64,000 nt of DNA from Pseudomonas sp. TCU-HL1 (GCF_001708505.1 NZ_CP015992.1:372001-436000), one strand, 5' to 3'; numbered from the stretch's first letter, positions 8,832 to 17,590 are shown. Notes: generated by a model not told the origin, from the letters alone. A program made the numbers and translations.

Positions 8832-8990
8832 GTGTCCTACGGCGCGGGGTGACATCCGCTGACGCCACCAGTGCTACCTAAGTCCCCAGGCCCCAGCGCG
8901 CGCGGGACCTGCCGGTCGTAAACAGAATAATTCTGTCGTTCACGCCTAGGCCCGGTGGCACGGGCCTTGGATGAATTTCCTCATTTTTAA

Positions 8991-9006
8991 TTGAACGATC
9001 AATCAA
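8991..9006. promoter_or_regulatory. BetI-like operator upstream of gbdR
   Basis: TTGAACGATCAATCAA resembles the palindrome upstream of betI (1277-1292) and ends four bases before the sigma-54 element. Repression of gbdR by BetI is only an inference from this likeness. Confidence 0.45.
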
Positions 9007-9009
9007 CTT

Positions 9010-9025
9010 AGGCACGACCTTTGCG
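9010..9025 (+). promoter_or_regulatory. Sigma-54 promoter of gbdR
   Basis: AGGCACGACCTTTGCG matches the RpoN consensus, with GG at -24 and GC at -12 separated by ten bases. Transcription would start near 9036, about 85 bases before the gbdR start codon. This fits nitrogen/carbon-status control of gbdR by an enhancer-binding protein such as NtrC or CbrB. Confidence 0.75.
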
Positions 9026-9120
9026 TAGATTTGGTATTCCCTGGTTTCGCCGTACCAGGCCATAACTAAAAAAGCCTCGAAACGGGGCTCCGCTCCATGC
9101 CTAGCCTGAGGATTTCACTG

Positions 9121-10224
9121 ATGTCACAGTTCAACCAAGGGGCTCAACCCCAGAACCGTGTTCCCCAGTCCATCGGTTTCCTGCTGCTGGACAACTTCAC
9201 CCTGATTTCCCTGGCGTCCGCGGTGGAACCGCTGCGCATGGCCAACCACCTCTCCGGCCGCGAGCTGTATCGCTGGTTCACCCTGAGCCAGGATGCTCGT
9301 CCGATCAGCGCCAGTGACGGCTTGCAGATCACCCCGGACAGCGGCCTGGACAACGGCCCGGCCCTGGACGCCGTGATCGTCTGCGGCGGCGTCGATATCC
9401 AGCACAGCGTCAGCCGTGAACACGTGCAGTGGCTGCAGTCCCAATCCCGCCAGGGCCGCCAGCTGGGCGCGGTTTGTACCGGCAGCTGGGCGCTGGCCAA
9501 GGCCGGCCTGCTCGATGGCTTCGAATGCAGCGTGCACTGGGAATGCCTGGCGGCCATGCAGGAAGCCTTCCCCCGCGCCGGCATCAGCACCCGCTTGTTC
9601 TCCATTGACCGTAACCGCTACACCTCTTCCGGCGGCACCGCGCCCATGGACATGATGCTGCACCTGATCGCCCGTGAGCACGGTCGCGAACTGGCGGCGG
9701 CGATCTCCGAGATGTTCATCTACGAACGTATCCGCAACGAGCAGGATCACCAGCGTGTACCGCTCAAGCACATGCTCGGCACCAACCAGCCGAAACTGCA
9801 GGAAATCGTTGCGCTGATGGAGGCCAACCTGGAAGAACCCATCGACCTCGACGAACTGGCCTGCTACGTCGACGTCTCGCGCCGCCAGCTGGAGCGCCTG
9901 TTCCAGAAATACCTGCACTGCTCTCCGTCGCGCTACTACCTGAAGCTGCGCCTGATCCGCGCGCGCCAGTTGCTGAAGCAGACCGCCATGTCGATCATCG
10001 AAGTGGCTTCGGTGTGCGGCTTCGTCTCCACCCCGCACTTTTCCAAGTGCTATCGCGAATATTTCGGCATTCCGCCGCGCGACGAACGCGCCGGCCAGAA
10101 CGCCAACGTGGTCGCCCTGATGCCGGTGCCGGACGAGTTGGTGCGCAACGCACCTTCCACCGCGGGGGTTGCCCTGAGCCGTGCCCAGGGCGAGTCCACC
10201 TTCGCCAGCGTGCGAGTGGTCTGA
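9121..10224 (+). CDS. gbdR: GlxA/AraC-family activator of betaine catabolism GbdR
   Basis: A 367-residue regulator. The start at 9121 (MSQFNQGAQPQN) matches the family start; an in-frame ATG at 9097 would add eight residues. A DJ-1/PfpI-like sensor domain occupies about residues 15-190, with VCTGSWALAKAG at the nucleophile-elbow position. The AraC-type DNA-binding domain with two helix-turn-helices follows to about residue 330 (SRRQLERLF and the FSKCYREYFG end). In P. aeruginosa GbdR senses glycine betaine and dimethylglycine and activates gbc, dgc, sox and cbc genes. Most of the leftward and rightward catabolic operons here are its probable regulon. Confidence 0.95.
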   Translation: MSQFNQGAQPQNRVPQSIGFLLLDNFTLISLASAVEPLRMANHLSGRELYRWFTLSQDARPISASDGLQITPDSGLDNGPALDAVIVCGGVDIQHSVSREHVQWLQSQSRQGRQLGAVCTGSWALAKAGLLDGFECSVHWECLAAMQEAFPRAGISTRLFSIDRNRYTSSGGTAPMDMMLHLIAREHGRELAAAISEMFIYERIRNEQDHQRVPLKHMLGTNQPKLQEIVALMEANLEEPIDLDELACYVDVSRRQLERLFQKYLHCSPSRYYLKLRLIRARQLLKQTAMSIIEVASVCGFVSTPHFSKCYREYFGIPPRDERAGQNANVVALMPVPDELVRNAPSTAGVALSRAQGESTFASVRVV

Positions 10225-10235
10225 AGTCTCGGGCC

Positions 10236-10275
10236 TGTGGGAGCGATTTCAATCGCGAATGAATTCGCTCCCACG
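10236..10275. repeat. Short REP palindrome after gbdR
   Basis: TGTGGGAGCGATTTCAATCG is followed directly by GAATTCGCTCCCACG without the usual central hairpin. Confidence 0.75.
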
Positions 10276-10286
10276 AAGAGGCTTAT

Positions 10287-10339
10287 GTAGGGTGCGCTGT
10301 GCGCACCAAGTATTCCCTGGTGCGCACAGCGCACCCTAC
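10287..10339. repeat. GTAGGGTGCGC palindromic repeat
   Basis: GTAGGGTGCGCTGTGCGCAC and its inverted copy surround a short loop. Related palindromes occur at 44474-44552, 62354-62424 and 62479-62542. This is a second intergenic repeat family distinct from the GAATTC REPs. Confidence 0.75.
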
Positions 10340-10346
10340 GGGAATC

Positions 10347-10373
10347 AAAAAGGGCGCCATGGCGCCCTTTTTT
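10347..10373. terminator. Bidirectional terminator between gbdR and the dgc/etf operon
   Basis: Perfect stem GGGCGCCATGGCGCCC with A5 on the left and T6 on the right, placed between two convergent transcription units. Confidence 0.92.
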
Positions 10374-10391
10374 GTATCCGGGTATCGCAGC

Positions 10392-10637
10392 TCAGCGCGG
10401 TACCAGGGCCGGCAGCAGAGTGCGGGAGATCGCCTCGCGCACATTCGGCAGCAAGGTCGCGCTGCCCCCCAACAACTCTTCCACCAGGCGCCGCAGGGCC
10501 AGTGCGCGTTCCGGGCTGAGGCCGCTCACGGCCTGCTCGCAGGCCTGCTCGGCAGTGACACCCGGCGGGATGCTGATACCCAGCGCCACCAGGCGCTCAC
10601 GAAAATCTTCCTGGTCGATCAGATCGGCATGCATCAT
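10392..10637 (-). CDS. Small conserved-looking protein at the end of the dgc operon
   Basis: An 81-residue ORF (MMHADLIDQEDFRERL...) with a strong GGAGGA ribosome site nine bases before ATGATG; either Met could start. It follows etfB by 32 bases and ends 19 bases before the terminator, so it is the last gene of the operon. It is acidic and helical in character (EDFRERLVALG, PERALALRRLVEELL), with no signal peptide and no cysteines. I do not recognise a family. Its position after the electron-transfer flavoprotein genes suggests a helper role in dimethylglycine oxidation. Confidence 0.75.
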   Translation of the reverse strand: MMHADLIDQEDFRERLVALGISIPPGVTAEQACEQAVSGLSPERALALRRLVEELLGGSATLLPNVREAISRTLLPALVPR

Positions 10638-10669
10638 CGCGCTATTCCTCCGCATTGGGTGCTGCGCGG

Positions 10670-11449
10670 TCAGCGCAGCACACCCTCTTCCAGTAACAGT
10701 TTGAAGATAGCTTCGGCGCCCGCCTGCGGCGAGACATCCTTGAGTACCTGGCCGCCACCGCCGGATGCCTTGGCGGTCGCCGCCTTCATCCGCTCGGCTC
10801 CGGTCTTGGCCTTGATCACCTTGAGCCGCTTGGGCCGTGGGCGAGCCGGTTGCAACTGGGCCTCGGCAAACAATACATCCTCCACCAGCTCCACGTCTTC
10901 GGCATCGATACGGCCACGACGGGCCGGACCGAAGGCGCTCTGGCGCGCCGTGGGGGCCGCGTTGTCGACGCTGGCGACGAAGGGCAGGCGCACCTTCAGC
11001 CGGCGGCGCTGGCCACGGGGCAGGGCCTGGAGAATCTGGGCCACGCCGTTGTCGACCTTCTCCACCTCGGCCAGGCCCACCACCAGCGGCCAACCCAGGC
11101 GCTCGGCCAGCAGGTAGGGCAGCATGCCCGACCCTTCGCCGGTTTCCGCCTGACTGCCCGTGAGCACGAGCTGGGCACCGCTTTCGTGCAGGTAGTCACC
11201 GAGCGGGTGCAGCGCATCATCCTGCGGGCCCTGTTCGAGAACGACGAGCTCATCCAGCCCCATGCCCAGGTAAGCACGCAGCGCGTCTTCGTGGGGGTTG
11301 CCGGCATGCACCACGCGCAGGTGCGAACCCGCCAGGCGCAGGCCCAGCTCGACGGCGCGGGCGTCCTGGTCGGCACGGCGCGCGCGGCCCGAGGTCGGGT
11401 GCGCGCCGATGGAGACCAGGCTGACGATCTTCAGTGCGTCATGCGGCAT
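10670..11449 (-). CDS. etfB: Electron transfer flavoprotein beta-type subunit
   Basis: This 259-residue protein starts MPHDALKIVSLVSIGAHPTS. ETF domain features include the nucleotide-binding segment LVLTGSQAETGEGSGMLPYL and the later LPFVASVDN. With the adjacent alpha subunit it should carry electrons from dimethylglycine demethylase DgcAB to the quinone pool. Its start overlaps the etfA end by 11 bases, indicating coupled translation. It is not the housekeeping EtfB but the quaternary-amine-locus paralogue. Confidence 0.85.
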   Translation of the reverse strand: MPHDALKIVSLVSIGAHPTSGRARRADQDARAVELGLRLAGSHLRVVHAGNPHEDALRAYLGMGLDELVVLEQGPQDDALHPLGDYLHESGAQLVLTGSQAETGEGSGMLPYLLAERLGWPLVVGLAEVEKVDNGVAQILQALPRGQRRRLKVRLPFVASVDNAAPTARQSAFGPARRGRIDAEDVELVEDVLFAEAQLQPARPRPKRLKVIKAKTGAERMKAATAKASGGGGQVLKDVSPQAGAEAIFKLLLEEGVLR

Positions 11450-12671
11450 CGCGTGCCCCTCCCTGACGGTATTCGGTGGCCAGCTGGATCAGCGCGTTAA
11501 GCACTGCGCCGGAGTCGCCGATGACCGAGAGATCGGCGCGTTTGATCATGTCGCAGCCCGGGTCCATGTTCACCGCCACCACCTTATCGCAGGCGCCTAT
11601 GCCTTGCAGGTGCTGGATGGCGCCGGAGATGCCGACGGCCAGATAGACCCGTGCGGTGACCCAGGTACCGGTGGCGCCTACCTGGCGGTTACGCGGCATG
11701 AAGCCGTCGTCTACCGCGACGCGGGAGGCGCCTTCGGTGGCGCCGAGGGCCACGGCGGCGTCGTGGAACAGGGCCCAGTCCCTGACCCCGTTACCGCCGG
11801 AAAGGATGAACTCCGCTTCGGCCATCGGGATCTGCGCCGGGTCCACGGCCACCGGACCGAGGTCTTCGATACGCGGCAGGCTGTGGGCAATGTTCGCGGC
11901 CAACTCCAGCGGGCGGGCTTCGTGGCGGCTTTCGCTGACCGGCTCAGCGCATTCGGCAGCGGCAAGGATCAGGCGCGGTACTGCGCGCACCAAGTCCTCC
12001 CGGCCTGCGCCAGCGCGGCCGGTGGCGTGTTCGTTGGCGACCTGCCACACCCGTGTGGCCGGGCGCTCGCCCAGCTTCGCGGCCAGCCGTCGCCCCAGTT
12101 CACCGCCGCCGGTGCGGCTGTCGGGCAGCAGCCAGTGGCGCGGCGCCAGTTGGCTTTCCACGGCGCTAAGGGCTAGCACGCGGGCTTCCGGCGCGTAGCC
12201 GTCGAATGCATCGCCGGCGATACGCAGGACGCGGTCAACGCCGGCGGTGTCGAAGGCTGCCTCCTTGTCGTCGCCAAACAGCACGGCGACCACCGCACCG
12301 TCGCTGCCGGCCAGCTTGTTGGCCAGGCCGAGCAGGTCCTTGTCGTGGCTGGAGAGGCGGCCACCGACCATGTCCGGTACCACACAGATGTGGAAGGCCG
12401 GTTGCTCGACGACATGCAGCGGCAGTTGCACCGCTTCGGTGGCGGCGCTGCGCCTGCTGGCGGTGCCTTGCTGGGCGCCGCTGCGGTCGATGCGCTTGAG
12501 GCCATTGGGGCCAATGAAACCGGCCGCAGCGGCATGGGGGTTCTTGCGGATCAGGCCATTGGGGCCCATCCAGCTCGTCTGCCCCTGGGTCTGCATGGTG
12601 GCATGCAGGGGGTGCAGGCGGTTGCGGGCGATCCACTCGGCACGCGGGTCGCGGCGGATGATGTCGCTCAT
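11439..12671 (-). CDS. etfA: Electron transfer flavoprotein alpha-type subunit with N-terminal extension
   Basis: A 410-residue protein, about 90-100 residues longer than ordinary EtfA. The C-terminal FAD domain is clear (GATGTWVTARVYLAVGISGA, IQHLQGI, NMDPGCDMIKRADLSVIGD). The first ~95 residues hold two similar short segments, WMGPNGLIRKNP and FIGPNGLKRIDR, about 18 residues apart, then a basic stretch. They are unlike standard ETF and might dock DgcA/DgcB or the small partner proteins. It lies between dgcB and etfB in the leftward operon. Confidence 0.85.
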   Translation of the reverse strand: MSDIIRRDPRAEWIARNRLHPLHATMQTQGQTSWMGPNGLIRKNPHAAAAGFIGPNGLKRIDRSGAQQGTASRRSAATEAVQLPLHVVEQPAFHICVVPDMVGGRLSSHDKDLLGLANKLAGSDGAVVAVLFGDDKEAAFDTAGVDRVLRIAGDAFDGYAPEARVLALSAVESQLAPRHWLLPDSRTGGGELGRRLAAKLGERPATRVWQVANEHATGRAGAGREDLVRAVPRLILAAAECAEPVSESRHEARPLELAANIAHSLPRIEDLGPVAVDPAQIPMAEAEFILSGGNGVRDWALFHDAAVALGATEGASRVAVDDGFMPRNRQVGATGTWVTARVYLAVGISGAIQHLQGIGACDKVVAVNMDPGCDMIKRADLSVIGDSGAVLNALIQLATEYRQGGARDAA

Positions 12672-12701
12672 GCGATGGACTCCTGCTCAGGTACAGAAAG
12701 T

Positions 12702-12806
12702 CCCCTCTCCCCCAGGGGGGAGAGGGTTAGGGAGAGGGGGTAAAGGGCTGGCACGGAGCGGCTGGCAGCCCTCTCCCCCGGCCCCTCTCCCAGAGGGAGA
12801 GGGGAG
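12702..12806. repeat. CCCTCTCC repeat pair between dgcB and etfA
   Basis: Several inverted copies of CCCCTCTCCC / GGGAGAGGGG flank a GC-rich spacer in the gap between two operon genes. The same type recurs at 14838-14940, 27660-27752 and 52577-52690. It is transcribed with the operon and would fold in mRNA. Confidence 0.8.
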
Positions 12807-12831
12807 AAAAGCGAGTGGCGAGCGAGCTTCA

Positions 12832-14790
12832 TCACACCACCTCCACGGCAGCTTTAGCCGCTGACGGCTTTTTTGCTTCCACCGGCGCCTCGATCAGCAC
12901 GTCCGCCACCAGTTCTGCGATGTCCTTGATCTCCGGACGCGGGGCGACCACGCCTTCGAGCATCGCGGTGCACTGCGGGCAACCTACGGCCACCAGTTCG
13001 GCGCCGGTTTCCTTGATGTCGACCATGCGCATATCGGGAATCCGCTGCTTGCCGGGGATGTCGGTGATCGGTGCGCCGCCGCCACCGCCACAGCAGCGGG
13101 AGCGGAAGCCGGAGCGTTGCATTTCCTTCACGTCGATCCCGATGGCCTTGAGCACGTTGCGCGGTGCTTCGTACTCGCCGTTGTAGCGGCCCAGGTAGCA
13201 CGGGTCGTGGTAGGTCACGCTGCCGCCCTTGTGCTGGCCGAGGTTCAGGCTGCCGCGTTGCATCAGCTCGTCGATGAAGGTGCTGTGATGCTGGACCTCG
13301 TACTGGCCGCCCAGGGCGCCGTACTCATTCTTCAGCACGTGGAAGCTGTGCGGGTCGCAGGACACGATCTTCTTGAAGCGGTACTGGTTCAGCGTGGCGA
13401 TGTTGCGCTTGGCTAGTTGCTGGAAGGTGGCTTCGTCACCCAGGCGACGGGCCACGTCACCGCTGTCGCGCTCTTCCAGGCCGAGCACGGCGAAGTCGAC
13501 GTTGGCCGCCTTCAGCACCTTCACGAAGGCACGCAGGGTGCGCTGGTTGCGCATGTCGAAGGCACCGTCGCCGACCCAGAACAGCACTTCGGCCTGTTTC
13601 TTCTCGCTCATCAGCGGCAGATTCAGGTCCGCCGCCCAGTTCAGGCGGCCGCCGGGGGCGAAGCCGCCGGGGTTGTCGGTGGCGATCAGGTTTTCCAGCA
13701 CCTCGGCGCCCTTGTTCGGGGTCGCGCCTTTCTCCAGGGTGAGGTGACGGCGCATGTCGACGATGGCATCGACGTGCTCGATCATCATCGGGCACTCCTC
13801 GACGCAGGCGCGACAGGTGGTGCAGGACCAGAGCGTGTCCGCCTCCACCAGGCCCTTGCCGCCCTTGACCACGATCGGCTGGTGCGGGCCGCCGGCGTGT
13901 TCGCCCAGCGGAATGCCCGGGTAGGGGCTGCCGGCGAACTTGGCGTCATCACCACCGGCGAGGCCGATGACCATGTCCTGGATCAGCTTCTTCGGGTTCA
14001 GCGGCTGGCCGGCGGCGAAGGCCGGGCACACCGCCTCGCACTTGCCGCACTGCACGCAGGCGTCGAAGCCGAGCAACTGGTTCCAGGTGAAGTCGGTGGG
14101 TTTCTCCACGCCCAGCGGGGCGTTCGGGTCAGCCAGGTCCAGCGCCTTGAGGCCGGTGGAGCGGCCGCCGCCGAAGCGCTCGGCGCGGCGGTGCCAGGCC
14201 AGGTGCAGGGCACCGGCGAAGGCGTGCTTCATCGGGCCGCCCCAGGTCATGCCGAAGAACAGCTCGGATACGCCCCAAGCCACGCCGATGGCCAGGATGC
14301 CGGCGAGGAACCAGCCGCCGAAGCCTTCCGGCAGGATACCGGCCACCGGCAGGGTGGCGATGAAGAAGCTCACCGAGAACATCAGCAGGCTCTTCGGCAG
14401 GCGCATCCACGGGCCTTTCGACAGGCGTGCCGGCGGGTTGCGGCGGCGCTTGGCGACGAAGAGGGCGCCGACGAACATCAGCACGGTCGCGGCAAGCAGG
14501 GCGAAGCCGAGAATCCGGCTGTGCAGGCCAAAGCCATGCACCACGATCGCCAGCAGCGCCGACAGCACGAAACCGCCGGCGGTGGCGACGTGGGTCTTGG
14601 ACATGTACTTGTCACGCTCGACCACATGGTGCAGGTCCACCAGGTAGCGGCGCGGCATTTTCATGAGGCCACCGATCCAGTCGACCTTCGACGGTCGGCC
14701 CCGGCGCCACATGAAGAAGCGCTTCGCGGCGCCCAGCACGGCAAGTGCCAGGGCAGCGAAGAGCAGGATGGGAAGAAGGGTGTTCAGCAT
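12832..14790 (-). CDS. dgcB: Dimethylglycine demethylase Fe-S subunit
   Basis: The 652-residue protein has N-terminal membrane helices (LLPILLFAALALAVLGAA and further segments to about residue 190). Two ferredoxin-type motifs follow (CVQCGKCEAVCPA and CTTCRACVEECPM), then two CCG-type cysteine-rich domains (YHDPCYLGRYN, RCCGGGGGAP, VGCPQCTAM). This matches membrane-bound Fe-S oxidoreductases that pass electrons from flavin dehydrogenases to quinone. With DgcA it demethylates dimethylglycine to sarcosine and formaldehyde. A C-terminal KKPSAAKAAVEVV tail looks flexible. Confidence 0.9.
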   Translation of the reverse strand: MLNTLLPILLFAALALAVLGAAKRFFMWRRGRPSKVDWIGGLMKMPRRYLVDLHHVVERDKYMSKTHVATAGGFVLSALLAIVVHGFGLHSRILGFALLAATVLMFVGALFVAKRRRNPPARLSKGPWMRLPKSLLMFSVSFFIATLPVAGILPEGFGGWFLAGILAIGVAWGVSELFFGMTWGGPMKHAFAGALHLAWHRRAERFGGGRSTGLKALDLADPNAPLGVEKPTDFTWNQLLGFDACVQCGKCEAVCPAFAAGQPLNPKKLIQDMVIGLAGGDDAKFAGSPYPGIPLGEHAGGPHQPIVVKGGKGLVEADTLWSCTTCRACVEECPMMIEHVDAIVDMRRHLTLEKGATPNKGAEVLENLIATDNPGGFAPGGRLNWAADLNLPLMSEKKQAEVLFWVGDGAFDMRNQRTLRAFVKVLKAANVDFAVLGLEERDSGDVARRLGDEATFQQLAKRNIATLNQYRFKKIVSCDPHSFHVLKNEYGALGGQYEVQHHSTFIDELMQRGSLNLGQHKGGSVTYHDPCYLGRYNGEYEAPRNVLKAIGIDVKEMQRSGFRSRCCGGGGGAPITDIPGKQRIPDMRMVDIKETGAELVAVGCPQCTAMLEGVVAPRPEIKDIAELVADVLIEAPVEAKKPSAAKAAVEVV

Positions 14791-14837
14791 TCTGATTGGT
14801 CTCCTTGCAGGGACCGAAAGGGGTGCTCCGAACCAGT

Positions 14838-14940
14838 CCCCTCTCCCTGAGGGAGAGGGTTAGGGAGAGGGGGAGGCCGGAAACGCTGGAGTCGCCGGCT
14901 TGCCCTCTCCCCCCGCCCTCTCCCGCAAGCGGGAGAGGGG
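14838..14940. repeat. CCCTCTCC repeat pair between dgcA and dgcB
   Basis: Inverted CCCTCTCCC / GGGAGAGGG units, same family as 12702-12806, inside the operon. Confidence 0.8.
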
Positions 14941-14957
14941 GCCGTCCGTGTGTGCGC

Positions 14958-17018
14958 TTAGAAATCCTTGCACAGACGCAGCGCGTCGTAGATCGCCGCG
15001 TGGGTGTTGCGTTGGGCCACGCAGTCGCCGATACGGAACAGCAGGTAACCGCTGCCGGACTCGCTGAGGCAGGGCTGCGGCTTGATGGCGAACAGTGCCT
15101 CGACGTCGATCTGGCCCTTGTTGCGCGAACCGTCCTTGAGCGCGTAGTACAGGCTCTCGTCCGGGCGCACGCCGTTCTCGATGACGATCTGGTCCACCAC
15201 ACGCTCCTCGCGGGCGCCGGTGTATTCGTTCTCCAGCACCGCCACCACCTTGTCACCCTCGCGGTAGACCTTCTCCAGCGTGAGGTCGCCGGTCATGATC
15301 ACTTCCTTCGGGTACATGCTGCGGTAGTAGGTCGGGAAGGACGTACCGCCGATGGCGATGCCAGGCTTGATGTCGTCGGTGACGATCTCCACCTGGGCGC
15401 CCTTGTCGGCGAGGAAGTCCGCAGCCGACATGCCGCCGAACTCGCAGATGGTGTCGTACACCAGCACGTTCTTGCCCGGTGCCACCTTGCCGTCGAGCAC
15501 GTCCCAGGCGCTGACCACCAGGCCTTCCGCCGCGCCCCAGTGCTCGTTCTGCTCGATGAACGGGTGGCCGCCGTTGGCCAGCACCACGATATCCGGGCGC
15601 AGGTCGAGGATGGTTTCCGGGTCGGCGCCGGTGCCCAGGCGCAGGTCGATGCCGAGGCGGGCGATCTCCAGCTGGTACCAGCGGGTGATGCCGGCGATCT
15701 GGTCGCGTTGCGGCGCCTTGGAGGCGGTAGTGATCTGGCCGCCGAGCTGGTCCTTTTTCTCGAACAGGGTCACGTCATGACCGCGCTCGGCGGCGACGCG
15801 TGCAGCCTCCATCCCGGCCGGGCCACCGCCGACGACGACGACCTTGCGCTTGACGCCGGTGGTCTTCTCGATGATGTGCGGCACGCCCATGTATTCACGG
15901 GAGGTCGCGGCGTTCTGGATGCACAGCACGTCCAGGCCCTGGTACTGGCGGTCGATGCAGTAGTTGGCGCCGACGCACTGCTTGATCTGGTCAACCTGGC
16001 CCATCTTGATCTTGGCGATCAGGTGCGGGTCGGCGATGTGGGCGCGGGTCATGCCCACCATGTCCACGTAGCCGCCTTCCAGGATACGGGTGGCCTGGTT
16101 CGGGTCCTTGATGTTCTGCGCGTGCAGCACTGGCACGTTGACCACTTCCTTGATGCCGGCCGCCAGGTGCAGGAAGGGCTCCGGCGGGAAGCTCATGTTG
16201 GGGATCACGTTGGCCAGGGTGTTGTGGGTATCGCAACCCGAGCCGACCACGCCGAGGAAGTCGAGCATGCCGGTGTCGCTGTAGTACTTGGCGATCTGCT
16301 TCATGTCCTCGTGGGACAGGCCGTCCGGGTGGAATTCGTCACCGCAGATACGCATGCCGACACAGAAGTCGTCGCCCACTTCGGCGCGCACGGCCTTGAG
16401 CACTTCCAGGCCGAACTTCATGCGGCCTTCGAAGGTGCCGCCCCATTCGTCGGTACGTTTGTTGACGCGCGGGCTCCAGAACTGGTCGATCATGTGCTGG
16501 TGCACGGCCGACAGCTCGACGCCGTCCAGGCCGCCTTCCTTCGCCCGGCGCGCAGCCTGGGCGTAGTTGCCGATCACACGCCAGATCTCTTCCACCTCGA
16601 TGGTCTTGCAGGTGGCGCGGTGCACGGGCTCGCGGATGCCGGACGGCGACATCAGGGTCGGCCAGTTGAAGCCGTCCCAGCGCGAGCGACGGCCCATGTG
16701 GGTAATCTGGATCATGATCTTGGCGCCATGCTTGTGCATGGCGTCGGCCAGATTCTGGAAGTGCGGGATGATGCGGTCGGTGGACAGGTTCACCGAGCTC
16801 CACCACTCCTGCGGGCTGTCGATGGCCACGACCGAGGAACCTCCGCAGATAGCCAGGCCGATGCCGCCCTTGGCCTTCTCTTCGTAGTACTTCACGTAGC
16901 GCTCGGTGGTCATGCCGCCGTCGGTGGCGTAGACCTCGGCGTGGGCGGTGGACAGCACACGGTTGCGGATGGTGAGTTTGCCGATCTGGATCGGCTGGAA
17001 CATTGCTTCGAATGCCAT
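14958..17018 (-). CDS. dgcA: Dimethylglycine demethylase flavoprotein subunit
   Basis: This 686-residue member of the trimethylamine dehydrogenase / old-yellow-enzyme class has an N-terminal FMN TIM barrel (about 1-360; HMGRRSRWDG, GVELSAVHQHMIDQFWSP). A pyridine-nucleotide-type Rossmann fold follows (VVVVGGGPAGMEAARVAAERG, from about 390). It oxidises an N-methyl group of dimethylglycine, releasing formaldehyde. The usual CxxCxxC-x11-12-C cluster segment is present as Cys348, Ala351, Cys354 and Cys366, so one of the four expected ligands is missing. It lies between the DUF5943-like gene and dgcB. Confidence 0.9.
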   Translation of the reverse strand: MAFEAMFQPIQIGKLTIRNRVLSTAHAEVYATDGGMTTERYVKYYEEKAKGGIGLAICGGSSVVAIDSPQEWWSSVNLSTDRIIPHFQNLADAMHKHGAKIMIQITHMGRRSRWDGFNWPTLMSPSGIREPVHRATCKTIEVEEIWRVIGNYAQAARRAKEGGLDGVELSAVHQHMIDQFWSPRVNKRTDEWGGTFEGRMKFGLEVLKAVRAEVGDDFCVGMRICGDEFHPDGLSHEDMKQIAKYYSDTGMLDFLGVVGSGCDTHNTLANVIPNMSFPPEPFLHLAAGIKEVVNVPVLHAQNIKDPNQATRILEGGYVDMVGMTRAHIADPHLIAKIKMGQVDQIKQCVGANYCIDRQYQGLDVLCIQNAATSREYMGVPHIIEKTTGVKRKVVVVGGGPAGMEAARVAAERGHDVTLFEKKDQLGGQITTASKAPQRDQIAGITRWYQLEIARLGIDLRLGTGADPETILDLRPDIVVLANGGHPFIEQNEHWGAAEGLVVSAWDVLDGKVAPGKNVLVYDTICEFGGMSAADFLADKGAQVEIVTDDIKPGIAIGGTSFPTYYRSMYPKEVIMTGDLTLEKVYREGDKVVAVLENEYTGAREERVVDQIVIENGVRPDESLYYALKDGSRNKGQIDVEALFAIKPQPCLSESGSGYLLFRIGDCVAQRNTHAAIYDALRLCKDF

Positions 17019-17033
17019 TTCCCGAGCCTCGCC

Positions 17034-17564
17034 TTAGAGGGGTTTGACGATGAACAGGCCGTCGTCGTGGCCTTCTTCCGAGCCGCCGTAGACCTGCTCG
17101 GCAACGGTGCGGATGCTGCTGCCGCGTGCCTGGAGAATCTGGTCCATGGCGCCGGCGAACCAGCCGGTGAACATGTAATCGACCTTGCGACCGACCTTGC
17201 CGTACACGTAGACGAAGGCGGAGTGCTTCAGGCGCACCTCGGCGGTGCCCTTGTCGAGGTCGATCGACTCGATCTGGAACAGGCCCCAGCCACGCTGAGA
17301 CAGGCGCTTCATGTAATGCTCGAACACCGCTACGCCTTCCAGACCGTGGCATTCGGCTTCCTTCTCGCACCAGTGCCAGGCGGACTTGTAGCCGGCCTTG
17401 TAGAGGATTTCGGCGTAGCGCTCCGGGCCCAGCTCGGCTTCGATGCCCATGTGGTTGTTCACGAAGAAGTGACGGGGCACGTACAGCATCGGCAGGGCGT
17501 CGGTGGTCCAGACACCGGTTTCGCTGTCGACTTCGATGGGCAGTTCGGGGGCGTGTTTGGCCAT
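17034..17564 (-). CDS. DUF5943 / 4-vinyl-reductase-like protein upstream of dgcA
   Basis: The 176-residue cytoplasmic protein starts MAKHAPELPIEVDSETGVW. Motifs GPERYAEILYKAGYKSAWHWCE and YMFTGWFAGAMDQILQARG resemble the small V4R-type ligand-binding fold, a domain often used to sense or carry small hydrophobic or C1-linked ligands. It ends 15 bases before dgcA and is conserved beside dgcA in P. aeruginosa as I recall. Its role in dimethylglycine demethylation is unknown; an accessory or substrate-channelling protein is a guess. Confidence 0.75.
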   Translation of the reverse strand: MAKHAPELPIEVDSETGVWTTDALPMLYVPRHFFVNNHMGIEAELGPERYAEILYKAGYKSAWHWCEKEAECHGLEGVAVFEHYMKRLSQRGWGLFQIESIDLDKGTAEVRLKHSAFVYVYGKVGRKVDYMFTGWFAGAMDQILQARGSSIRTVAEQVYGGSEEGHDDGLFIVKPL

Positions 17565-17590
17565 GTGGGTAACTCCGAATTCAGGTCAGG

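Noticed and set aside
8956..8971. TGGCACGGGCCTTGGA as a second sigma-54 promoter for gbdR
   Set aside because: The -12 GC dinucleotide is GG here, while the site at 9010 has both invariant pairs.
8878..9063. 61-codon minus-strand ORF upstream of gbdR
   Set aside because: It spans the promoter and operator region, has no ribosome site and no recognisable protein character.
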